Source: Clostridia bacterium (GTDB lineage Bacteria > Bacillota > Clostridia > Christensenellales > DTU072). From it: a stretch of 40,376 nucleotides of DNA. Under the pieces are notes generated by a model. That model worked only from the letters and a program-made list of their open reading frames with translations. It did not search any database and was not told the DNA's origin. Below are positions 1 through 12,000 of the stretch, piece after piece. The translations under genes and the position numbers were made by a program. The stretch is taken from positions 1 through 40,376 of the forward strand of contig JAFXIQ010000043.1 in NCBI GenBank assembly GCA_017533005.1, read 5' to 3'. Position 1 is the first letter of the stretch; every line of letters begins with the position of its first letter.

Positions 1-3000
1 ATATTGCCAATTTGTACTGCTACAAGTTTAATTTGTAGAACCTTATAACCACTACCGTTTTGTTCTTCTTCAGCATTCTTGGTGTAATCGACTACCGAGT
101 TAGTTGCAACGTATTTAGTTTTTACGGATACTGAATCGTTAGTGGTACTGTAACCTATAATCGTACCGTTACTGTAGCCTGCTACACCACCTATATAATC
201 TGCGAACTTGCCACTAACCTTAGGCGTTACGTTCATATTGACAAACTTAAAGCTACCAATTAAGCCACCTACGGTTGCAGGCTGTGGACGCGGAACGCCT
301 TCGAAGTTACCGTATATTGTGGAATCAATAGTACCTCTGTTATTATATCCTGCAATAGCGCCTATTGCCGTTAAGTTGGCGGCTTCATTGTTCGAACGAC
401 GGTTAATAATAATGCCTGCGTTGAACGATGAGCCCATTATAGTACCTGCGTTATAGCCTACTATACCGCCGACGTAGAGTTTAGATGCATCTGCATGTTC
501 AACAGTGTAACATTCTGGTTCAGAGATATTCGATTTTCTATTTGCGTTGTAATATTTATCTCTCGCAATAGCATCATCTAGTCCGATCGGCGAAATTTCA
601 TAAACGTTTACTCCTGTCGTGAACAGGTTGCCTTCTGAAACGCCCGTAACGTTTGTTGTAGCATTATAAACCTTTGCGCTTCCGCCATTGTAGCCAACGT
701 GAACACCGTAAATACCACTTGAATAGTAAGTGCCCATGTCTTCTCTTAAAGTGAAGAACTTGGTCTTATTTACCGTTGTTTCAATAACTACGCCGGCTCC
801 GTAGTTAATACCTACTATACCGCCTAGAACGGAACCTGTTAGCGTTATGGTGTTTATCGAAGCACTAGTGCTATTAGTTGAACAGCTATCTATCGTACCC
901 GTGTTCAAACCTACTATTGCGCCACCACCGTAAGAGAGTGCAATCGAATCGTTGATATCGTTGAACGCGCTCTCCGAGTATGCTGAGTGGACTTCGAAGT
1001 CGCCCATTACGTAGGAGCTAGATACCGTACCTAGATTCAATAGACCAACTAGACCACCGATATAGTACATATTGTAATCAGAACTGACATTCGGTGAAAT
1101 TGCATAAGATTCCATTACTACGTTCCAATAACCAATACTCTCGTCGTAAGTGCTACCAGCCATGCCTACCAAACCACCAGCGCCTACTGTGGACGTTACC
1201 TCAACGCTATCAGTGTAACATTGATATATTTCTGAGTTGAATACAACACCTGCTATACCACCTGCACCACCTAGGTTGCCTACTAAAGCACCTTTGTTAA
1301 GTGTGAACTTCTCTTCATTTTCTGCTGTAATAGAATATCTGGTGACGCTACTACGTTGTATTCTAGTATTATCTTCTGCATATCCTACTAAACCACCAAC
1401 GTAGTTAAGACCTTGTATTTGTGTACCGACTTGTAGATACTCATTGTTCGTAGAAGTCGTTACGTCAGTGATTTGTGCGCCCTTTGCGTAACCTGCTAAG
1501 AAGCCAACGTAGTTTTCACCGGAAAGGTTAACGCCACCGATTACTAGGTTAGTGATTACACCACCGATTACGTCATCTTTCGTGAAGCCGTTAATCTTTG
1601 CAAATAGTCCTAGATAATCACTACCTGATAGTCTTAATCCGTAAATTGTATGACCGTTTCCGTTCAAGACACCGTCGAAACCATTACCGGTCGAACACAA
1701 AGGAGCAAGCAAAGCTTCGTCGCCGTTTGACAAGTTGATGTCTTCTTCTAGTTGGAAGTTTACTACGCCGTTACTGAACGTCAAGGTATTGCCGTTGCCA
1801 ACGTACAACGCGTTGATATTGCGTAGATGTGCCATAGAAGTAATCTTGAATGGATTGTCCGAGCTACCAATGCCTGCAGATGTTGTTCCACCGTATGCGA
1901 ACGGATAATCAGCTCCACTCGGGCTATTTGCACCGAATATATGAATAGTTTGTTCTTTTGAAGTAATGCTGTTGCCTGCAAAATTGATACCATATGCGTA
2001 CGTTGACGACGTCAAAGCCTTATTAGCATAAATAGAAAGTATCGTAGCATAGTCGCCTTGAACTGCACCATCGTAACCCATTGTAGGTACAATAGGAACA
2101 CGAATAGAAGTTTGACCGTCTATTTCGGTTGAATTTCCGTTAGTAACGTCTGGGTTAGCGTCTGAAATGCTATTGTTATTTCCTAAGCCAAGTATTTCTG
2201 CTAAATCACTCGGAAGTTGAACAGAGGAACCATAGTACATATCTTTGATGTTCAATATTCCCGTCGAACTGAAGGAAATAGTCATCGTCTTTTCTGCAGT
2301 AGCCTTCAACGAGAATTGCGCACCATTTATGTCAGTTTCCGTCGAATCGGCCTTCAATCCTCTTGCTACGTCGTTAGTATTGAGGTTGTCGGCATCTCCG
2401 CCACCACCAACGGCCCATAGTTCTGCAGAACTACCTTTTGCTTTAATGCTTGTAGATTTGAAGACTTCGTACTTATCGTCGTAATCCGTTCCGTCAGTCG
2501 TTAACGAGAATATAAATTCACTGCCAACACGTGCGGTTACTTGAACCGTTCTGCTATATGCATACGTAGCATCTGGTTGATTAAACGTACCTGACGTTGC
2601 ATACTTGATTAGTGGCGTACTATTTACAAGCAACGGTGAATTACCTGACGCATTGGTCGTATAAACCGTCAAGGTATAAATACGTATGTAGTTAGCGTAT
2701 ACGATATATGAATGGTCAAGTCTTAATTTAAGTCTTCCCGTGTCCTTATCTATATAATAGGATATATACTCGCCGGACTTGCCAATTTCTTCCTTATGAA
2801 GCTCGTCGCTCAATTCATTGGTATGCGTGAGTTTCATACCGTACTTCAAGTACTCTTCATCAGTGCTGTCCGTATCGCTTGCATCTGCGATGTACCAACC
2901 TGCGAATTCATAACCTGATTTGTTAGCGTGGTTCAACGTAACAACGCTATAGAAGTCGAAATTAGCAGATGCAGCAGATGCACCAACGATTTGTGGATTG

Positions 3001-6000
3001 ATATCTACGTCTGCAGGAACGTCTTCTACACAGCTGTTTTCGTCAACGGTTGCTACACGGCGAACGATAGTAACGTTTTCTTGTCTTTGGAAAGAAGGTC
3101 TGATACGAATTGCTTGAATTTCTCTTTCAACACCGTTTTCGTTGATGTTGAATGCGTAACCGTTGGGAATCAAGACGTTTTCGCTTCTTCCGTTGAGATG
3201 TGCCATATAAGAAGCTCCGAACAATTCCCCTAATCTCAACGAGAAGTTGGCGTTAGTTGCATTAGCCATAGGAATATTTTGCCACTTATATTCATAATTT
3301 CTCGTGGAAGAATTGTATACTCTCGCCAAGTATTGCCAAGATAGGAACTTATAACCTTCAACAGCTTGCCAGCTCAATTGAATTTCGTTATCACGCCAAG
3401 TATTGTATTCCTCAAAAGAATTAATCTTGCCAAGTACCTTAAATGCGTTATAGGTCTCATCACCAGCCGTCGTCTTTGCCTCTACAACGCCAGAGCTTAG
3501 TCTATAGTTCATACCTTCATTATCATAGGTAGTGGCCTTGTAGGAAATTCTAGATGGGTCTAGATAAATACTTTCCGTGCCGTCACTGTAAAGGTATTCG
3601 TTCTCTACTACAACATTATAAACGGGAACGAATAGCGCAACGACTTTTACCGAATAGAATTCACGTTCTTCATCGCTGTTTTCTATCTTCGCATGGTCTT
3701 TATCAATGGTTACGCCGTTAGTTAATCCATCTAGGTCGTTAATAATGAATCTAGCAGAATACGAACTGGGATACATATAGCTCGTCAAGCCTTTATGCTT
3801 GTTAATTCCGTTGATTACATAGCCTACGAATTGATAGTTCTTCATCCAATAATCTGATACGTTATAGAGAGAAATATCATAATTCAATACGTCGTTGTAA
3901 TCGTATACACCGTCAACCGAAGAATTTTCTTCATCGAATTTTGGTATCCAATTAGTGTTGCTATTCATATCCCAATTTTCATCGGTTATTAGGCTAATTG
4001 ATGAAGAAACTTCTACTTGTTTCCAGAATTTAACCTTAATAATCGCATTTTCGTCAATAGCGACTAGGTAAAGTTCGACCTTAGAAATTCTACCATTGTA
4101 AGTATTAATGTTGGATATCTTTAAGCCGTTTTCATCATAGTAAACAACGTTTGTTCTTCCATCTGGTGAAGTTGTGTAATCTCTATACGAAGTCGTATAT
4201 TGTTTGTAACCGTTAACATCGGGGTAAGACAATGCAATAAGTTCGCTTATGGACTCGAATCTGAAGTTCTCGTTGGGAGTAACCGTAATTCTAACCGTCG
4301 TATTGGGGTCAACTCTTAAAGAGTTGGTCTTATCAATATCTACTCTCGTGAAGTTTACGCCACCATTTGAAGCGTTTGCATCGTACATACCTACTTGAAC
4401 GCTGATTTCACCGCCTTCACTTGCCGTATTCGAGCCAACGGTTTCCTTCAAGAAGCTCAAGCTAATCTTGTTCATGCAGTACGCGTAAACGTGTTCATCT
4501 TTAACAACCTTGTCACCTTCATACTCTTTAGTTTTTGACTTGCCTAGGCCAAATTCAGTTTCTACTTGACTGAATTTACCACCAACAGCGTTTGCTTTCC
4601 AGTAAGAATATGACATCGTTGGGTTGGTATTCGTGTTGTTGTAAGCATCTCTAGCGTTCAACCATAGTTGAGCACCACTGGGTACGTAATAGGTATATGC
4701 GCCGTTAGCAACGTCACCGTCAGCATCCAACAACGTTTCGGTTGCATTAGGAACGTTAGGTAATATGACGTTATTTGCTTTATCTGCATAATAGTATGCG
4801 TTAGCCGTTAGTGACGCATATTGTCTATATTGCATCATATTAACGTTGCCGTTAACGAAGCTACCTTGAATATACTTGTATTCAGGGTGAATTTCTACTA
4901 CGACTTTATATAGTTTGAAGAATACTGCTCTAAATACTCTATCGCTGGTAATAGAGTATTCCATCTTTCTTCCTTCGTTAGTAAGAGTAATGCCGTTTTC
5001 TCCGTTTACTACGTACTTCCATTCGCCGTTTATCGATTCTTGATATCCGGCAAACATGTATGAATTATCATAACCACTGCTTATAGACGTTTGATACGTT
5101 GCTACAACACCATAATTATGAGGACTGGTCATTTGTGCACCGTCTGAATATACTTTCGTGGTATTGTAGTAAATCGAGCTACCTATAACTCTACCAACGT
5201 TGTTGCCGTCAACGCTCTCGATATTCAAATAGCTCATAGTTGAAGTATGTCTATCAATAGCTACTTCATAGTAAACGTACAACGTATCTAGACTATTGTT
5301 GTGGAAATCAAGAATATCAATTATCCAGCCGGTTGCAGGAGTTGAATATTCCTTAATCTTGCTTGGGTTTTGAATAATGATTTGCGTGTTTGCATTGTAG
5401 GAACCTTTCGGCATATTCGAAACCATAAGGTTCGTAATGCTGTATCCTTCTTTCATATCGTGATTGAATACGATATTTTCACTTGCATCGTAATATAAAC
5501 GGTCGTTCAAAACGCTAACCTTTAGTAACCCATCAGCATTTTGCATAGGATTGATTTCACTAACGTCTTTTACGAAAACGTTAACGTCGAAGTAGAGTGA
5601 TTCAAAGACTGCACTAACTATAATTCTCTTCTCTTGATTGCCGTTAATAAGTTCATCATCGACTTTTAGCTTAATAGTATTCGTGCCGTTGATAATATCT
5701 GTAGTATATACGTAGGCATTGTTATTTTTACTGCTTGTCGTTACGACTTCTCTATCGTTAATAGTAAACGAACGTAGATAGTAGCCGTAGTTAGCGTACA
5801 AGTCGAAGCTAATTGTATCGTGGTGGCTTATCGTAGATGGGAAATTATAGAAGTTGCCGTTGCTGTTGCTATCGTAAACAATAGTGTATTTCTTGATTTC
5901 GTAGCTAACGTTTATGCCAATTTCACCCGTTACCGAAGCAATCTTATATGCTCTTACGCCTGAACCGTCGTCTGGAGTAAGTTCACTAGCATTACGTACC

Positions 6001-9000
6001 AAGTACGTCTTGATTCCGTTAACGTCGTTCATGGTGATTTCAATCGAAGCAAAGTCGTAACCAACCGGAAGCGTTAGATAAATCGACAAGCTGTCTGCAT
6101 AACGCATACCGACGTAGTTACCATGCTCATCTCTAGCAACAACCTTACCGTCAAGGCCAATTGTTCCGTCTTCGCTTGAATAAGTATGGCTTTCGGCAGA
6201 GGTTATGCCTTCGTTTGTTATCGCAGTCGAAATCGCTTTGAATACACTACCATCTGTAGTAGTTTGTTCTTTGTTGTAATCACCTGCGAAAATTATATCG
6301 TATTCTTTATGCTTGAGAACAAAGGTGATTTCTTTATCTTCTACAACGTTGGTCATTATGAACGAGCCACCCGTTTCACCCGAAAGTGCGGCTTTCATAT
6401 CACCGTTTGCACTGCCGTTAACAAGAACTTCTGAGAGATAATAACCTAGTGTAATTCTCAACGTAATGGTGGTTCTTGCGCCCCATAGTACTTCAGTATC
6501 GCTAATGCTTGCAGTACCACCTGTGAAAGTCGCATACGATACGTTGTAACGATGCATAGCAAAGGTTACTTCATACGTAGTGTTGCCTTCAACGGTATGA
6601 TTTGTCGTCGTTAATAAATCACCGTTATCGATGTTCTTTGGTACGCCGTTCAATAGAATGCTATTGACCATATAACCATCGTTATAATAGTCGCCGTCAT
6701 CGTTAGTATTAGAAGTATTGTTCGGACGAGCTACAAAGCGTAATTCCGTACCATAAGTGGTAGAAATGCCTTCATCAGTTACCCAAACCACACCTGTCGT
6801 AGTTGTATATTGTGGTAGTACCCACAAGCCTTGCCAACCTGCTGCTTCAGCATCTTCTTGCGAAGCAAATACTTTTACGTCGGTTCCCCATAGTAAAGTG
6901 CTACCATTACCGTCGTAAATCTTATAAGAACCACCTTCCCCACTCGTAGCTTTTACGGTGTTAACGTCTATCGTGTACGTAGCAACTACAGACATGTTAG
7001 ACGACATTATACCGCTATATCTATTAGAACGAATAAGTTTAAGGCTATCTTCGCCGTTTACGGTAAAGCCTGTTCTTGAATATCCCTTACCGGGCTCGGT
7101 TGTGATAACGTAGTTCAAACCATATTCATACTTGCCACCATCAACGAGTTTAATTTCTTCGTTAGGTGCATAAGGATTGGTGAATTTGACCGAAAGCACT
7201 CTGTTATCGGGAATGTATGGCGAATTCATTTGTTCTAGAACTATTGTTGATTCGTACGTATAACTATAACGAGCAAATTTAACGTTGACAGCTTGAATGT
7301 CACAGTACATTCCTTTAATCGTATAAGAACCACCGTTCGCCGAAACTGCATCCGTTAAAATACGCGTAGTGTTTTCTGCATCGCTATAGATAATTTCGAA
7401 TAGTTCTACAAAGTAGCCCTTTGCAGTTCTCGGTGACAACGTAATCTTAACGTTGCTACCATGAATAAAGCCTGAATAAACGTTTTCTGCATCTGCGGTA
7501 TGACCGGAAATAGATACGATACCGTAATCTGTAGGACGTAAGTCGTATTGAGCGAAGTTTTCACTCTCGTTTGTAGCGTTTACTTTAATCTTGTATTCGT
7601 TAACAGCAAAGTTAACTCTAATCGAAACGTTACCTGAAACAGGCTCTTCTATTATGAAGAATTTTTCTTGCAAGTTATTAGCAGACGCCGTACCTTCTTT
7701 CCAAGAAGTGATTTCGTTGCCGTTAATGAAGAGTTCGCTTACGTGCCATCCTTCTTCAGCCAACATTCTAATTTGTAGAACGTCGTTTGCATGTAGCGTT
7801 AATTCGCTAGCGTTCATGAATTGCGTTGTTTGGGTAACGCCGTCTTCTACGTAAGTCTTTTGAACTGCAACTTCGCCTTTACCGTTGCTTGCAACTACTA
7901 CGGAATAAACGTTAGGAGCGTATACTACTTTGAATTTGTAGTTGCCGGTAACGTTAACGCGCATTACGCCTGCGAAAATCTTATTGATATCCGTGTTGAT
8001 TTCGAATTCGGATAGCGTATTCGTATTGATTTCTACGTCATTTACATATAGTGCTGAAATGTAATGATTTTCTTTTGCTTGAACGCCTATTTCAAGTAAT
8101 TGACCGTAGTAAACGTCTACGATTTCGTGCGTTGCATAATTGCTTACAGTGCCTTCTCCTTCACTTTCGATATATAGCTCGAATTTCTTGGGAGCAAAGC
8201 TTGCCGAGAACGTTAAATCACTAACCGCTACGTCGGTAGGTACGTCGTATACGTAAACACCCGTTAAAGCATCGGGAGAGTAGTTTAAGTCGCGTTCGTT
8301 TCCGTTAGCGGTTACCTTGAAACCACTAATCGCATAACCGATATCCGGAGATAATTTAACTTTGAACGTATCGCCGTGATTGAACGTAGCTACCGAAGCC
8401 GTAATCTTGCCATTTGAAACGGTCTCTACCGTTGCTTTGTAAATACGTTCGGAGTAAACTGCAACGACCTTTAGGTGTTCTCTTACTTCTATATTGAGTT
8501 CATTGTTAACCAAGCTATCGATGTATTCTACACCGTTAATTAACAAGTTTTTGAGTACGTAACCATCGTTTACGCTCGTACTAATCTTAACTCTTTCACC
8601 TAGAACGATGTTAGAAGTCTTGGCAGCTGTAATATTTCCACCTTCTCCGTTTACCGTGCTAGTTTCGATAGTGAAAGGTGCGCCACTAGTATCTTTATCT
8701 GTGAACGATACGTAAATATCAATATCCGATTTAACTCTGTCAACCGTTAAAATATATCCTCTACCGTCTACGTAGTTGAGATAGTATTGACCTTCTTTAA
8801 TAGCTGTGTTATAGCCGGAAGTCGCCGTGTACGTATACGTGCCGGCTTTATTCGTAATATGGATAGCTTCTATCTTGATTTCTTTGTCAACATCAGGATT
8901 TGCAATAAATTCCAAGGTGTTTCCGTGGAAAACGGTGCTAGAAATATGTCCAACGACAGGAGATTCTTCTACCGTAAATTCACTAGTTCCTTGGTTGGTG

Positions 9001-12000
9001 ATATATACGTCGTAGTTGTACGTTATCTTTTCGAGCGTAACCGTTACCGTGTAATCGCTCAAAACGTTATCTAGTTTGAAGTAGTGAGCTTTTGAATTGA
9101 AAGCGATGTCTTCGTTTATAGCTTCGCTAGCGTTAGCCTTGTAGCTAACTGCAGTGATATAGTAACCTTCGTCTGCAATAATATTGAAATCATAATTTGC
9201 ACCCGAAGATAGTCCAACGAAAGTCTTACCACTGTGAACTGAATGCGTTTCCTCTTCAAATACTACGGAATAACCTTCGTTTGCATCGCTCGTAGGTAAG
9301 AACGTAACAGCGTAAGAAATAATCGAGAAAATAAACGTAATATCGTAATCTTCATAAACGTTCTCGATTTCATACATACGGCTAGCGTAAATACCACCTG
9401 TAAACGCCATTCTATCGCCGTTTACTACTACACCGTATACATAATAGCCGTCTAGTGTGTTAGCAGTTACGCTAACTTTATCTCCGTAATAAACGACTTG
9501 TGCGTCGCTAACCGTTCCCGTTCCCTCTGCCTCTACACTGATATTGTAATACAAACGAGAGAATTCTATTTCTACGTCAAGGTTTGACGTAATAGCTTGA
9601 ACGGATAGTATGTAATACGTTGTACGTGGGTCTGCGTTAGCTGCACTAACTCTAGTAATGTCAACGTTCTTTCCGTTAACTTTCATTCCGTCAACGTTGT
9701 AGTTGTCGGTTGTTGAATATGGATTAATAACGCTTCCGTTAATGATAACGGAGCTGATATAATAACCTTCTTCTGCTTCTATCTCTATTTTTGGAGAAGA
9801 ATATTTAGCGTAGTCAATTTGTGGATTGATAACTTCATAACGTCCGTTTTCTAAAGTTTCCGGCATTGTTACGGTATATCTAAATTCTGCGTAAGTAATT
9901 ATTATAGCTATGTTGCTATCGATATTATCGAGAACAATCGTGCAATAAGTCGATTGGTTAGGAATACTCTCCGTAACACCGTCAATGATAACTGAAGAAA
10001 TGTACTTGCCTTCTTCAGGAATTATTTCTATATTCTTGCTAACACCGTGTTCCACTCTTGCGGTAATGTTTTCCTCAGTTGAAGTTACACGACCGATTTC
10101 GCTCTCGCCCTCGGTGTTGTAGGTTATTGTTCCCCTACTAATCGCGTTACCATTGGTAATGTTCATAGTGTAAGAAGCTACCGTGAACGTTGCGCTAATA
10201 ACGTAATCTTGTCCAGCTACGGGATTTGTAACCGTTACGTCGTAGTATGAATTGTTCTCTAGAACAACGTCTCTACCGTTATCGGTCAAGGATACTAACG
10301 AATATCCGTCGCCTGCGGTAACCCTAAATAAATACGTACCTGTAACAGCCATTTCGAATTTGCCCGTGATATCAGTATCAATGTAAACGGGGTTGTCGGG
10401 GGTGCTGTATTCTTCATCTAATACTCTATATTTAATCGAGCCCGAGCCCGCGAAGTTAGCGACCAACGCCACTTTCTTAACTTCGAATACAGGATAAACG
10501 TAAATAATTTCGCTATCAATCTTATACGTCTTATCAATAACTCTGTCCGTAGGTATATTACCTTCGCCTAGGAGATACCAACCCTTGAAGTCATAGTTAG
10601 CTTTCGTGGGAATAGCCGTAGGATAAGCACCCGAAACAGCACTAGAAATCGTATCTTGATAGTAAACGCGTAGTACGCGACCTTTTATGGTTTCGTCATA
10701 ATCTTCAAAAGTTTCGAAGGTAACGTCTTCGTTATCTCCCTTTAAGAATACTACCGTGTAAAGTTCTTTTTCTAAATAAGCAACGAGTTTGGTAGGTCTG
10801 TCGAAAGTGGTTTCGTTAGTAACTAGTACGGGCTTACCGTCTTCGTTCAAAGCACCTTTTTCGTCATACCAACCCAAGAATTTATAACCGGTTTGTGTAA
10901 TTTTCGTTAAATCTTCTACGTCGAACTTTTCACCGATAGGTTGACCGTATTCAACTATCGTAGGTGCAAAAGCCGTCGTATTGTTCATAGTGAATTTAAT
11001 TTCGCTTTCTTCATATACGAAATTAGCCTTAACACGAATTTCTTTTACTCCGTCTTCCGGTGTAAACGTTAACGTGTAAGGGTCAGTTTCTTTATCGCGC
11101 AAAGTCTTGAATACAATATTCTTGTTCTCTGCAACTTTGACTATTTTGTTGTCGCCTTTTACTGAAAAATGTTCCCAATTTCCGTTGAAATCAAGAATTG
11201 ACCAACCCACGAAAATTCTACCCGGGTTAGCCGTTACGTTGACCGATGCAACTTGTCCCTTTTCGTAGTAAGGAATTGCATTTGACGTTCCTAGTGGGAA
11301 GTTCTCTGCGTCAAGAGTGTAATCTATGTAAAAATCTGTGTAATATTCTTCGTAAAGAGGATAAATGTCCGTATCTTCCGTGATGTTGTTGTAGCTTACG
11401 CTCCATTCTTTAAACTTGTAGCCGTAAATCTTCATACCGGATTCATCTTCGGTAGGCGGAGTTGCGTTACCACCGTATTGAACGTCTTGTTCTCTAACCG
11501 TTGTGCCGTCAGGGAGATAGAATATAACTTTGAACGTCTTAATCGCAAACGTTGCGTAAACATCAATAGCTTTAGAAACGTCTAGGTCTTGTCTTGATGC
11601 GTAAGGATAACCGTCTGACCAACGTAAAAACTCATAACCTTCGTGTGGGATTGCAATAACTCTTGTACAATCTTCACCTGCAATGACTTTTTGCGTAGCA
11701 TCGCCTTCTATGTAACCGCCTTCATTAACTGAATATTTGCATTCTAGGAGTGTATCAACAACTTTGTAGGTAACGATGTCTTCTCTGCCACCATAGTTGA
11801 GTATGACTTGCTTTTCACCTGTCTCTCTTAAGTCAAGTCCTACTACGTCTATTTCTGACAAAGCTACTTGTTTTGAGGTTCCGTCGCTATACTTAACCAA
11901 AACAAATACCGAGTCAAGATTTGCCTCCGTACTGATTAAACCATTATTGAGAACTTCTACCGAAGTTACAACGGGACTACCTTCCTCTTCGGCAGGCGCA

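Noticed and set aside
208-3233. Several plus-strand frames of 60-100 codons (for example 208-456, 2217-2484, 2928-3233)
   Set aside because: They lie opposite the continuous giant minus-strand gene, have no ribosome binding sites and encode no recognisable protein.
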